Shown: piece after piece, positions 1 through 6,363 of the stretch | How the letters are laid out: each line of letters begins with the position of its first letter | Position numbering within the stretch: position 1 is the first letter of the stretch | NCBI GenBank assembly: GCA_022774485.1 | Contig: JALFLX010000013.1 | Location: forward strand, 1 to 11,958 | Reading direction: 5' to 3' | DNA length: 11,958 nt | From: Bacilli bacterium | Lineage (GTDB): Bacteria > Bacillota_I > Bacilli_A > RFN20 > CAG-288 | Translations under genes and position numbers: made by a program | Notes under the pieces: generated by a model | What the model saw: the letters and a program-made list of their open reading frames with translations, nothing else | What the model was told of the DNA's origin: nothing | Database searches by the model: none

Positions 1-530
1 AGCTGACCGGTATCCCCATCAAATATGTCGGTGTCGGTGAGAAGATTGATGATTTAGAGAACTTCCATCCTGATCGCATGGCCGATCGTATCTTAGGCAT
101 GGGAGATATCGTCTCTCTTGTCGAACAGATTCAAGAGAAAATCGATGAGAAGCAAGCGGAGAAGACATCTCGCCGTCTCATGCAAGGACAGTTTGATCTT
201 ACCGATATGCTTTCCTTGATGAAACAGATGAACAAATTAGGACCTCTGAAAAAAATCATGGGTCTTGTTCCAAACGCTCCGAAAGTCTCTGATGACCAGC
301 TTGATCAAGCTCAGGCGATGTTAAAAAAGACTGAGGTCATCATCTCTTCCATGACACGCCAAGAGAGAAAGAAACCGGAGATGATCAAGACTTCCCGCAA
401 GATCCGTATCGCTAAGGGTAGCGGAACCACTCCGAAAGATGTCACTATGCTCCTTGATTCTTTTGAGAAGATGAAAGGTCAGATGAAGATGATGAACAAT
501 CCTATGATGCGAGGAAGAATGAAGTTCTGA
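1..530 (+). CDS. ffh: Signal recognition particle GTPase Ffh, C-terminal part (5' end outside window)
   Basis: Ffh binds SRP RNA and signal peptides and targets nascent membrane proteins to the SecYEG translocon through the receptor FtsY. The reading frame is open from base 3, giving about 175 residues and a TGA stop. Visible are the end of the GTPase (NG) domain, with the GVGEK motif, DDLENFHPDRMADRILGMGD and a conserved linker, followed by the M domain. The M domain has the SRP-RNA-binding stretch SRKIRIAKGSGTTPKDV and a methionine-rich tail (MKMMNNPMMRGRMKF), both typical of the family. An internal ATG at base 78 is not the start, because the conserved sequence continues upstream of it. 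In many Firmicutes ffh directly precedes rpsP on the same strand. Here it is followed by its own terminator, and the rpsP operon is convergent. Confidence 0.96.
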   Translation, partial: LTGIPIKYVGVGEKIDDLENFHPDRMADRILGMGDIVSLVEQIQEKIDEKQAEKTSRRLMQGQFDLTDMLSLMKQMNKLGPLKKIMGLVPNAPKVSDDQLDQAQAMLKKTEVIISSMTRQERKKPEMIKTSRKIRIAKGSGTTPKDVTMLLDSFEKMKGQMKMMNNPMMRGRMKF

Positions 531-551
531 TCTCACTTCGATTATGTGTTG

Positions 552-594
552 ATCCATCCGTTGATTTTTTATAAGATTCACGGATGGATTTTTT
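552..594 (+). terminator. Rho-independent terminator of ffh
   Basis: A perfect 10-bp stem pairs ATCCATCCGT (552-561) with ACGGATGGAT (580-589) around an 18-nt loop and runs into six T residues (589-594). It lies 21 bases after the ffh stop. Confidence 0.9.
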
Positions 595-660
595 CTTTCT
601 TTGAACGAATGTGCATAGAATTAGAACAATTTTCTCTTTCCTTTTCTTGCGTTTTCTACT

Positions 661-666
661 TATAAT
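661..666 (+). promoter_or_regulatory. Candidate -10 box of the fucO promoter
   Basis: A perfect TATAAT lies 23 bases upstream of the fucO start. No good -35 hexamer sits 16-18 bases further upstream; the region is T/C-rich (638-643 reads TTCCTT). A start near base 672 would give a very short leader beginning almost at the ribosome binding site. The placement between the ffh terminator and fucO supports it, but the missing -35 keeps confidence moderate. Confidence 0.5.
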
Positions 667-688
667 GTTGCAGAAAGGAGTTAGTGAA

Positions 689-1834
689 ATGGCTAACAGA
701 TTTATGTTGAATGAGACTTCCTATCACGGACATGGCGCGATTGGAAGCATTGTCAGTGAAGTCGAGATGAGAGGTTTCAAGAAAGCTTTGGTTTGCTCCG
801 ATGCTTCCTTGGTCAAATTTGGTGTCACGAAGAAAGTCACCGATCTTCTTGATCAGGCAAAGATCGCTTATGAGTTATACACCGATATCAAGCCGAATCC
901 TACCATTGAAAACGTCAGGCATGGCGTAGAGGTCTGCAAGGAATCTGGCGCAGATTTCATCATCGCGATCGGCGGTGGTTCTTCGATGGATACTGCGAAA
1001 GCAATCGGTATCATCATCACCAACCCGGAGCATGAAGATGTTCGTTCCTTAGAAGGTGCAATTGTCACCAAGAAGCCCTGCCTTCCGATCTTCGCGATTC
1101 CGACCACTGCCGGAACTGCTGCTGAAGTCACCATCAACTACGTTATCACCGATGTTGAAAAGAAGAGAAAATTCGTCTGTGTTGACCCTCATGATATGCC
1201 TGTTGTCGCCTTTGTCGATCCTGATATGATGGCCTCTATGCCTAAGTCCTTAACGGCGTTTACCGGTATGGATGCTCTAACCCACGCGATTGAAGGCTAC
1301 ATCACCAGAGGCGCTTGGGAAATGTCTGATATGTTCCACATCAAAGCCATTGAGATCATCGCTAACAACCTCCGCGCTGCAGTCAACAACGATCCTAAGG
1401 GAAGAGAAGAGATGGCTTTAGGTCAGTACATCGCCGGTATGGGATTCTCCAATGTCGGTTTAGGTATCGATCACGCCATGGCTCATACACTCTCCGCTTA
1501 TTATGATGTCCCTCACGGGAAAGCCTGTGCGATGCTCTTACCGATCGCTATGGAGTTCAACGCCCCTGTCAGCGGTGAGAAGTACCGTGAGATCGCTCGT
1601 GTCATGGGTGTCAAAGGTGTCGATACGATGTCTCAGGAAGAATACCGCAAAGCAGCAATCGATGCTGTCAAACAGCTCTCTGTCGATGTCGGTATTCCGA
1701 CTCGCTGCGAAGAGATGAGAAGAGAAGATCTCGACTCCTTAGCTTCTGATGCCTTGAAGGACGCTTGCTATCCTGGAAATCCCAGAGAAGCAGATCACGC
1801 TCAGGTCAAAGCTTTATTCGAGAAGCTTCTTTAA
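689..1834 (+). CDS. fucO: Lactaldehyde reductase / iron-containing alcohol dehydrogenase (FucO type)
   Basis: This is a group III iron-dependent, NAD(H)-linked alcohol dehydrogenase. FucO reduces L-lactaldehyde to 1,2-propanediol during anaerobic fucose or rhamnose use and also accepts glycolaldehyde. The protein is 381 residues; E. coli FucO is 382, and long identical stretches are recognisable. The NAD-binding GGGSSMD is at 95-101, and ATTAG-like PTTAGTAAEVT follows at 138-148. The metal ligands fit D195 and H199 (GMDALTHAIEG), H262 (DHAMAH) and H276 (DVPHG). The ATG at 689 is chosen because GAAAGGAG lies 8 bases upstream and the protein then begins MANRFMLNET, as in the family. An upstream GTG at 611 would add 26 unconserved residues and would sit upstream of the -10 box. 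It is a single-gene unit with its own terminator. No fucose or rhamnose genes are nearby, so the physiological aldehyde is not shown. Confidence 0.93.
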   Translation: MANRFMLNETSYHGHGAIGSIVSEVEMRGFKKALVCSDASLVKFGVTKKVTDLLDQAKIAYELYTDIKPNPTIENVRHGVEVCKESGADFIIAIGGGSSMDTAKAIGIIITNPEHEDVRSLEGAIVTKKPCLPIFAIPTTAGTAAEVTINYVITDVEKKRKFVCVDPHDMPVVAFVDPDMMASMPKSLTAFTGMDALTHAIEGYITRGAWEMSDMFHIKAIEIIANNLRAAVNNDPKGREEMALGQYIAGMGFSNVGLGIDHAMAHTLSAYYDVPHGKACAMLLPIAMEFNAPVSGEKYREIARVMGVKGVDTMSQEEYRKAAIDAVKQLSVDVGIPTRCEEMRREDLDSLASDALKDACYPGNPREADHAQVKALFEKLL

Positions 1835-1853
1835 TTCAATCGAATAAATTGGT

Positions 1854-1894
1854 AAATAGAGATAGCGCTATTTTTAGTGCTATCTCTATTTTTT
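1854..1894 (+). terminator. Rho-independent terminator of fucO
   Basis: A 16-bp stem (1854-1869 with 1876-1891, one G-T pair) with a 6-nt loop is followed by a T run to 1894. It lies 20 bases after the fucO stop. Confidence 0.93.
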
Positions 1895-1952
1895 CTTGCT
1901 ATATTTTTAATAAATAGAACGATGATTTTCTAAACGCTTTGATAAAATTTCT

Positions 1953-1982
1953 TTGCAATTTTTGTAAGGAGTATGGTATTGT
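1953..1982 (+). promoter_or_regulatory. Promoter of queT (extended -10)
   Basis: TTGCAA (1953-1958) and TATTGT (1977-1982) are separated by 18 bases, and a TG dinucleotide at 1974-1975 makes an extended -10. The expected start near 1989 falls just before the riboswitch-like structure, so the leader would begin almost at the aptamer. Confidence 0.6.
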
Positions 1983-1995
1983 AGTAGAGCTATCG

Positions 1996-2039
1996 CGAGG
2001 GTCTACCCATGATACCCCTCGTAAAATATTAACAGGGGG
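1996..2039 (+). promoter_or_regulatory. PreQ1-I-like riboswitch in the queT leader
   Basis: P1 pairs CGAGGG (1996-2001) with CCCTCG (2016-2021). The loop carries ACCC (2005-2008), which can pair with the G run 2035-2039 to form P2 of an H-type pseudoknot. An A-rich tail (TAAAATATTAACA, 2022-2034) joins them, as in known preQ1-I aptamers. The G run is also the queT Shine-Dalgarno, 8 bases before the ATG, so ligand binding would block translation. An alternative hairpin, CCCCT (2015-2019) with AGGGG (2034-2038), followed by TTTTTT (2041-2046), resembles a short terminator that excludes P1. The downstream queuosine-precursor transporter supports the assignment. The loop is longer than in the best-known members, so the exact subclass is uncertain. 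Confidence 0.7.
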
Positions 2040-2047
2040 CTTTTTTC

Positions 2048-2644
2048 ATGAAAAACGAAGAGATGAATGTTGGTGAAGAGAAGAGTAGTTTCTTCAAGAA
2101 GTACTTCGCTTGTCTAAAACTTGATACGAAGTCAATTGCTCGAAATGCGATTGTTGCTGCTTTGTACGCAGTCCTGACCTATGCTTTCTTCTTTATTTCG
2201 TACGGTAACTTGCAGGTCAGAATCAGCGAATTTATGGTTCTGCTCTGTTTCTTCAATCCGAATTATATTTACGGCTTAACATTAGGATGCATCGTTGCAA
2301 ACATCTATTCTCCGGCGATGAGCGCATTCTGTTCACCGCTTGATATCGTGATCGGTACCTTAGCGACTTTCTTATCTTGTGTCTGTATTTCTCTCTCGAG
2401 AAGAATGTTGATCGCATCGTTCTTTCCGGCTATCTTCAACGGTCTTCTCTTAGCGTGGGAGTTCTCGTTTGTCGCTGGGGATTATTCTCTTGTTTTCTTC
2501 TGGACAAACGCTGGCTTTGTCGCAGCTGGTGAGGTGATTGCAATCTCGATCTTAGGTTATGCGATCTTCATGATCATGGCAAGAAAGCTGAAAAATTTCC
2601 AAACACTTGTCGATGCGAAGTTCAATCTGCCATTGAAGTGGTAA
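2048..2644 (+). CDS. queT: Queuosine precursor transporter QueT
   Basis: QueT is a small membrane protein, the likely substrate-binding (S) component of an ECF-type transporter, for import of a queuosine precursor such as preQ1 used to modify the tRNA anticodon wobble base. The 198-residue product has a charged 30-residue N-terminus followed by five or six hydrophobic segments (about 33-52, 62-86, 97-118, 120-143, 150-177). Family motifs include ARNAIVAALYAVLT, the QVRISE motif (56-61), FFNPNYIYGLTLGC and DIVIGTLAT. AGGGGG at 2034-2039 is the ribosome binding site. The gene stands alone, with the preQ1-like leader directly upstream as its probable control. No ECF ATPase genes are nearby; shared ECF energising units are usually encoded elsewhere. 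The N-terminal 25 residues are probably cytosolic and show no conserved motif I recognise. Confidence 0.92.
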   Translation: MKNEEMNVGEEKSSFFKKYFACLKLDTKSIARNAIVAALYAVLTYAFFFISYGNLQVRISEFMVLLCFFNPNYIYGLTLGCIVANIYSPAMSAFCSPLDIVIGTLATFLSCVCISLSRRMLIASFFPAIFNGLLLAWEFSFVAGDYSLVFFWTNAGFVAAGEVIAISILGYAIFMIMARKLKNFQTLVDAKFNLPLKW

Positions 2645-2659
2645 AAATCTGAATAGAAA

Positions 2660-2694
2660 AATAGGAGTTGCTGTCGTGGGTGGCAACTCCTATT
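2660..2694 (-). terminator. Terminator of the rpsP-trmD operon, shared with queT
   Basis: A perfect 12-bp stem pairs 2660-2671 with 2683-2694 around an 11-nt loop. On the minus strand the stem runs into a T-rich tract (TATTTTTC), giving a good terminator for trmD. The arm at 2683-2694 overlaps the trmD stop codon by two bases. On the plus strand the T tract is weak (TATTATTT), so it may stop queT transcription less efficiently. Confidence 0.85.
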
Positions 2695-3469
2695 ATTTGG
2701 TGAATCTTTTTCCTTTTTCAATCGCCTGTTTCTCTTTTTCAGAGAGAGTGGATTCTCCAGACTTGATCTCGTTTAGATACTGGACATCTTTCTTGGTGTA
2801 AAGAAGACTCTCTAAGAGGTCGGGCCGATGCTTGAAAGTTTCTCTGAGCGCTTCTTTCCGGTGGTATTCTTCAACGACTTGATGATTTCCACAGAAGAGA
2901 ATTTCAGGAATTTTCTTTCCTTCGTATTCTTTTGGATAGGTGTATTGCGGATATTCTAAGAGGGAGGAATTGAAGGATTCTTCTTTGGTGGAATCATCAG
3001 CGATTGCACCTTTCAACAAACGGACGACACTGTCTGCAATGGCCATCGCTGGAATCTCTCCTCCGGTTAAGACAAAGTCTCCGATGCTCATCTCTTCATC
3101 GACATAATCTTCAAAGCGGCAGTCGACTCCTTCGTAGTGTCCGCAGATGAGACAAATCTCATCCATCTTTGAAAGACGGATTGCATCTTTTTGTGTGAAG
3201 GTATGACCTTTTGGCCCCATTAAGATCTTGTGGGTCTTATCATTGGTGTTGGCTCTCAAGCAGTCGACAAGAGGTTCTAAGCGCATGATTAAACCAGCGC
3301 CTCCTCCGATCGGATGATCGTCGACTCTGTGATTTTTATCTAGAGAATAATCTCTGATATTGATGAACTCAAACTCGACGAGGCCTTTGCTGATTGCTCT
3401 TCCGATGATGGAGGAGTTTAGAAATGCATCGTAGAAGTTTGGGAATAAGGTCATGATTTTGATCTTCAT
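2693..3469 (-). CDS. trmD: tRNA (guanine-37-N1)-methyltransferase TrmD
   Basis: TrmD methylates N1 of G37 in tRNAs that read CNN codons, using S-adenosylmethionine and a trefoil-knot fold, and so prevents +1 frameshifts. The 258-residue product has HRVDDHPIGGGAGLIM, ICGHYEGVDCR and SIGDFVLTGGEIPAMA of the knotted SAM site. The conserved arginine is present (SVVR). The residue matching the catalytic Asp169 of E. coli is Glu (ESF instead of DSF), and the usual YTRP reads YTYP. The ATG at 3469 shares one base with the rimM stop (TGATG) and gives the family start MKIKIMTLFP. A GTG one codon upstream (3472) is possible. It is the last gene of the operon and is translationally coupled to rimM. Confidence 0.95.
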   Translation of the reverse strand: MKIKIMTLFPNFYDAFLNSSIIGRAISKGLVEFEFINIRDYSLDKNHRVDDHPIGGGAGLIMRLEPLVDCLRANTNDKTHKILMGPKGHTFTQKDAIRLSKMDEICLICGHYEGVDCRFEDYVDEEMSIGDFVLTGGEIPAMAIADSVVRLLKGAIADDSTKEESFNSSLLEYPQYTYPKEYEGKKIPEILFCGNHQVVEEYHRKEALRETFKHRPDLLESLLYTKKDVQYLNEIKSGESTLSEKEKQAIEKGKRFTK

Positions 3470-3966
3470 CACTTGGTGGTTTCCGTTCCTAAAGCGGTCA
3501 AGACAATTTTCTTCTCTTTTTTATCGACGGATTCAACAAACTTCTCTAAGAGGAAGGGAATGTAGATCTTCTTCTCAATCACCAGGTAATCCCCTGCGGG
3601 CATCTTTGTGATAGAGGTGACTTCTCCGACTTCTTCTCCTTGATCGGTGAAGACTTTCATGCCGACGAGATCATCGAAGAAATAGGCACCTTTGGGTGCG
3701 CGGACATTCTTGAAGATTTCTCTTTCTTTCATCCACTCGATGTCGTTGATATCATCGTAACCTTCAAATCCTAAAATGACAATCTTGCTATTTTTAATCA
3801 TCAGAGATTTCACGATGAATTCTTCCTCTTCTCCGCTCAATCCTTTGATGAGAACTTTGCTTCCCACCTTAAAGCGCTCCTCTGGCTGAGAAGTGGTGAC
3901 TGAGACTTTCACTTGTCCTTTTAATCCGAACGTGTTGACGATTGTTCCTAATTTTTTGATTGCCAT
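3469..3966 (-). CDS. rimM: 16S rRNA processing / 30S maturation factor RimM
   Basis: RimM binds ribosomal protein S19 and assists maturation of the 30S head. The 165-residue product begins with the N-terminal beta-barrel motif LGTIVNTFGLKGQVKV (the family usually has HG where this has FG) and ends with a PRC-barrel-like domain (DDLVGMKVFTDQGEEVGEV, GDYLVIE, IYIPFL, VESVDKKEKKIVL). The ATG at 3966 is chosen because AAGGAG lies 6 bases upstream and the conserved N-terminus starts there. A longer reading from 4002 would begin inside the hairpin between khpA and rimM. It sits between khpA and trmD as in most Firmicutes, and its stop overlaps the trmD start. Confidence 0.94.
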   Translation of the reverse strand: MAIKKLGTIVNTFGLKGQVKVSVTTSQPEERFKVGSKVLIKGLSGEEEEFIVKSLMIKNSKIVILGFEGYDDINDIEWMKEREIFKNVRAPKGAYFFDDLVGMKVFTDQGEEVGEVTSITKMPAGDYLVIEKKIYIPFLLEKFVESVDKKEKKIVLTALGTETTK

Positions 3967-3991
3967 TGTATTCTCCTTGTTACCGAAAGAA

Positions 3992-4014
3992 AGAGGGGAC
4001 ATGATGTCCCCTCT
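3992..4014 (-). terminator. Intra-operon hairpin between khpA and rimM (possible attenuator)
   Basis: A 10-bp perfect stem (3992-4001 with 4005-4014) with a 3-nt loop lies in the 56-base khpA-rimM gap. On the minus strand it is followed by a broken T tract (TTTCTTTC), so it resembles a leaky terminator or a processing/stability hairpin. The rimM Shine-Dalgarno lies just after it. Confidence 0.6.
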
Positions 4015-4022
4015 ATTTTACC

Positions 4023-4322
4023 TTACTTCGAGGTGTCTCCGTTATACTCTTCGAAAGATTCGAAGCGAAGATGGACCTTCTTTCTCATGTTCTTGATGGA
4101 GACATTGAGAATGGTTCTGAGAGAATCAGAGATCACTCCGTGTCTTCCGATGAGCTTTCCAAGGTCTTCTTTTTCGCAGAGGATCAGATAATTCTGCTCT
4201 TTGCGATGTAAATCTTCCGCTTTATCGAGTCTCTTGATGAGAATCGCATCCGGTTTGCTGACTAACGGTTCGATGAGGGAACGGATGTCCTCAGTGAGAT
4301 CGAGGTTCGTGCCGTTTTCCAT
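4023..4322 (-). CDS. khpA: KH-domain RNA-binding protein KhpA (YlqC family)
   Basis: KhpA is a small single-KH RNA-binding protein. In streptococci and related bacteria it pairs with KhpB/EloR and influences cell elongation and division; its exact role here is unknown. The 99-residue product has a type II KH core with the GxxG loop GRHG at 59-62 (GKLIGRHGVISDSLRTIL). It is somewhat longer than the usual 75-85 residues, with a polar C-terminal tail (EEYNGDTSK). The ATG at 4322 is chosen because TGAGGA, which overlaps the rpsP stop, lies upstream; a longer frame from 4436 is only the shadow of rpsP. Only 10 bases separate it from rpsP, indicating one transcript. The rpsP-khpA-rimM order is the standard Firmicutes arrangement. 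Confidence 0.92.
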   Translation of the reverse strand: MENGTNLDLTEDIRSLIEPLVSKPDAILIKRLDKAEDLHRKEQNYLILCEKEDLGKLIGRHGVISDSLRTILNVSIKNMRKKVHLRFESFEEYNGDTSK

Positions 4323-4332
4323 CAGAATATCC

Positions 4333-4614
4333 TCAGTCTTTCTTTGCTGTCTTAGCGGCGACTTTGGCGTCAGCGAACTTCTTGTAGATTCCCTTCTTGG
4401 TGAGGAGAGTCTTGACAGAGTCAGAGGGGATAGCACCGTTGTTGAGCCACTTTAAGGCCTCTTCCTCATTGATGGAAAGAGTGTCGTGGATCGGATCGTA
4501 GCTACCTAACTGAGCTAAGGCAGAAGAATTCGGAATTCTTCTAGAATCAGAGACAACAATTCTGTAGGTCGGGGTGTGAACGCGACCGATTCTCGCTAAT
4601 CTAATTTTAACCAT
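4333..4614 (-). CDS. rpsP: 30S ribosomal protein S16
   Basis: S16 is an early-assembling 30S protein. The 93-residue product starts MVKIRLARIGRVHTPTYRIV, carries SDSRR and GSYDP, and then EEEALKWLNNGAIPSDSVKTLL, all family hallmarks. A lysine/alanine-rich tail follows. GGAGG (CCTCC on the plus strand, 4624-4628) lies upstream of the ATG. It is the first gene of the rpsP-khpA-rimM-trmD operon and is driven by a near-consensus promoter directly upstream. Confidence 0.97.
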   Translation of the reverse strand: MVKIRLARIGRVHTPTYRIVVSDSRRIPNSSALAQLGSYDPIHDTLSINEEEALKWLNNGAIPSDSVKTLLTKKGIYKKFADAKVAAKTAKKD

Positions 4615-4632
4615 GGTAAATTACCTCCAATG

Positions 4633-4679
4633 AAATACTTGATTAGTATACAGGGTGATCAATGTGGTGTCAAGTATTT
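4633..4679. repeat. Inverted repeat bracketing the rpsP promoter
   Basis: AAATACTTGA (4633-4642) and TCAAGTATTT (4670-4679) are perfect 10-bp inverted arms 27 bases apart. The right arm contains most of the -35 box, and the left arm covers the expected transcription start. This could be an operator or a chance symmetry. Confidence 0.75.
4645..4673 (-). promoter_or_regulatory. Sigma-A promoter of the rpsP operon
   Basis: On the minus strand, TTGACA (4668-4673) and TATACT (4645-4650) are separated by exactly 17 bases. Transcription should start near 4638, giving a leader of about 24 bases with a GGAGG ribosome binding site. This is the strongest promoter match in the window. Confidence 0.92.
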
Positions 4680-5857
4680 TATATTGACAGACTTTTTTTA
4701 ACCTTGTTCAAGAACACTTGCTCTCGATATTCGCTCGGTGTAATTCCGGTGTACTTTTTAAACACTCGAGTGAAATGACTTTGAGAGGAAAAACTGAGTT
4801 TTTCACTGAGCTTTTTAATGTCAGTGTTGAAGAATTCTAATTCTTTTTTGGCATGTTCAATCTTCTTCACCATAATATATTCCGAAATGTTTTTCCCAGT
4901 CGCTTTTTTGAATTGATCGGAGAGATAAGGTCTGCTGACATTCATCTCTTTTGCAATCTCATCGGTGGAGAGTCTCTTTTCAAAATGCTCATCGATATAG
5001 GCTTTTGCTTTTGAAATCAACTCATTTTTTTCTTTGCTTTGAGTAGCTTTTTGTATTCTTGTTGTGAATTCTCGAATCATCTTGGAATGGAGATCAGTGA
5101 CGTTCTTGATGCTCTGGCAATCTTCACATTTTTTGAGATAATTCCGCAAGACAGTGTCAGCCATTTCCTTGTCCAACCCTTTTCCGATCGCTGCTCTTGA
5201 GACAACCGTGGCATTGACAATAAAGGAGTTTTTCGCTTGGCGAAGCTGATTGACAGAATTCATGTTGATGTAGAAATTCGATTGAGAGACAAGAAAGTGA
5301 TCAATTCCTTTGAGGTTTCCTTCTTTGATGACGTTTTCAATCTGTTGATGAATTTCGGTCAAACCTTCTTTTTGGAACGATTCCTTTACTTCTTTGATCT
5401 CAGAGAGATTTAAGTTGAGCGCTTCAATGGTTGAGATTTCTTTTCCGTTGATGCAGAAGTTGAAGATGATAAGAATTTCAACAAGATCTGGTAAAGAAAT
5501 TGAGGAGATATTCCGATAAGCAGTGATGAACTGATCGTAGTCAATCGGGTTTACATGAATCTCTTTAGCGTATTCTTTAAGCTCATCATCCGTGATGCCG
5601 ATTTGAGAAGTTGGACCGATGATAATTGCATAGTCCTGATGTTTGATGATGCCATAATAAGAGAACTCAGGCGTGATGTAATAGCCTAAGTCATTTGAAC
5701 AGCACAATATTTCTTTTGAGTATTTGATAAAAGGATCTGATGGAAAATGAAGCGAGGAGCAATAGAAAATTTGTTTTCCGCCTTGATAGATACGGGTAGG
5801 GATTCCAGACAGGTTATTCAGATGGATACAGAGGTATCGAAGTTGATTTAATTCCAT
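4679..5857 (-). CDS. AraC-family transcriptional regulator
   Basis: This is a DNA-binding regulator with a C-terminal AraC/XylS double helix-turn-helix and an N-terminal region that probably senses a signal. In the 392-residue product, residues 283-383 hold the DNA-binding domain: the first HTH is near 297-320 (STDEIAKEMNVSRPYLSDQF) and the second near 346-380, including the signature SHFTRVFKKYTGITPSEYR. The central part (about 210-268) contains VVSRAAIGKGLDKEMAD and DLHSKMIREFTTRI, a pattern found in Firmicutes AraC regulators of sugar metabolism. The N-terminal 140 residues match no domain I recognise and lack the cupin signature of classical AraC. The start ATG has only a weak ribosome binding site (AGAG). 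The stop codon touches the inverted repeat at the rpsP promoter. The target is unknown; it may act locally or on the glycosidase operon to the right. Confidence 0.88.
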   Translation of the reverse strand: MELNQLRYLCIHLNNLSGIPTRIYQGGKQIFYCSSLHFPSDPFIKYSKEILCCSNDLGYYITPEFSYYGIIKHQDYAIIIGPTSQIGITDDELKEYAKEIHVNPIDYDQFITAYRNISSISLPDLVEILIIFNFCINGKEISTIEALNLNLSEIKEVKESFQKEGLTEIHQQIENVIKEGNLKGIDHFLVSQSNFYINMNSVNQLRQAKNSFIVNATVVSRAAIGKGLDKEMADTVLRNYLKKCEDCQSIKNVTDLHSKMIREFTTRIQKATQSKEKNELISKAKAYIDEHFEKRLSTDEIAKEMNVSRPYLSDQFKKATGKNISEYIMVKKIEHAKKELEFFNTDIKKLSEKLSFSSQSHFTRVFKKYTGITPSEYREQVFLNKVKKSLSI

Positions 5858-5878
5858 AGTTTTGCGCTCTTTTTCTAT

Positions 5879-5907
5879 AATTTAACAAAATCAAAAGAGA
5901 ATGTAAA
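5879..5907 (-). promoter_or_regulatory. Candidate promoter of the AraC-family gene
   Basis: On the minus strand, TTTACA (5902-5907) and TAAATT (5879-5884) are 17 bases apart, directly after the rplS terminator and 21 bases before the start codon. The -10 box is a weak match and the region is AT-rich, so this is tentative. Confidence 0.4.
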
Positions 5908-5910
5908 ACG

Positions 5911-5934
5911 AAAAAAGCCACCCGGTGGGTGGCT
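5911..5934 (-). terminator. Rho-independent terminator of rplS
   Basis: The 8-bp GC-rich stem AGCCACCC/GGGTGGCT (5916-5923 with 5927-5934) with a 3-nt loop runs into six T residues on the minus strand. It lies 57 bases beyond the rplS stop. The bases in between hold nothing I recognise. Confidence 0.92.
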
Positions 5935-5991
5935 GTCACTTTTATGATTTGTCTATAAGAGGATTGAGTAGAATACGGATGTTTTGCTAGA

Positions 5992-6363
5992 TTACTTCGC
6001 AGCTTTTTCTTTGCGGATGACGACTTCTTCCAATCTAGCAGATTTACCAGCTCTATTTCTGAGGTAGTAGATCTTATGTCTTCTGACCTTGGCATGCTTG
6101 AGGACTTTGATCGAAGCGATGACAGGAGAGTTGACGAAGAAGTTTCTTTCAACACCGACACCAGCGGAAACCTTTCTGACGATGAAGGTTCTGCTTGCAC
6201 CAGTGCCGCGGACAGAGAGGACGACACCCTCGAAGGCCTGCTGTCTCTCTTTGTTGTTTTCACGGATGACGACCATGACTCTGACGGTATCACCAGTAGT
6301 GAAATCAGGGATATCGTTTCTGATCTGGGTCGCAGTGATCTGCTGAACTAATTGTTTGTTCAT
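5992..6363 (-). CDS. rplS: 50S ribosomal protein L19
   Basis: L19 sits at the 30S-50S interface. The 123-residue product shows family motifs in order: TGDTVRVMVVIRENNKERQQ, FEGVVLSVRGTGASRTFIVR, SAGVGVERNF, KVRRHKIYYLRNRAGKSARL and a lysine-rich tail. The ATG at 6363 has AAAGGAG 10 bases upstream. It is a single-gene unit with its own promoter, a structured 5' leader and a terminator. In many Firmicutes it follows trmD. Here it lies upstream of the AraC gene and the rpsP operon, so the cluster has been rearranged. Confidence 0.97.
   Translation of the reverse strand: MNKQLVQQITATQIRNDIPDFTTGDTVRVMVVIRENNKERQQAFEGVVLSVRGTGASRTFIVRKVSAGVGVERNFFVNSPVIASIKVLKHAKVRRHKIYYLRNRAGKSARLEEVVIRKEKAAK

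Noticed and set aside
611..688. GTG-initiated N-terminal extension of the lactaldehyde reductase
   Set aside because: The 26 extra residues are not family-like, the GTG lies upstream of the TATAAT box, and a strong ribosome binding site precedes the ATG at 689.
2693..3469. Possible catalytic death of TrmD
   Set aside because: Only conservative changes (Asp to Glu, Arg to Tyr) are seen; the SAM-binding knot motifs and the key Arg are intact, so it is not called a pseudogene.
3967..4002. Upstream ATG for RimM at 4002
   Set aside because: It starts inside the intergenic hairpin with no ribosome binding site. The ATG at 3966 has AAGGAG and the conserved N-terminus.
5814..6293. 159-codon minus-strand frame across the end of rplS and the start of the AraC gene
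   Set aside because: It is a frame-shifted shadow of rplS that runs through the rplS terminator.
6076..6351. Acidic 91-codon plus-strand frame antisense to rplS
   Set aside because: Its Asp/Ser-rich sequence is what antisense reading of a Lys/Arg-rich ribosomal protein gene produces. rplS itself is unambiguous.
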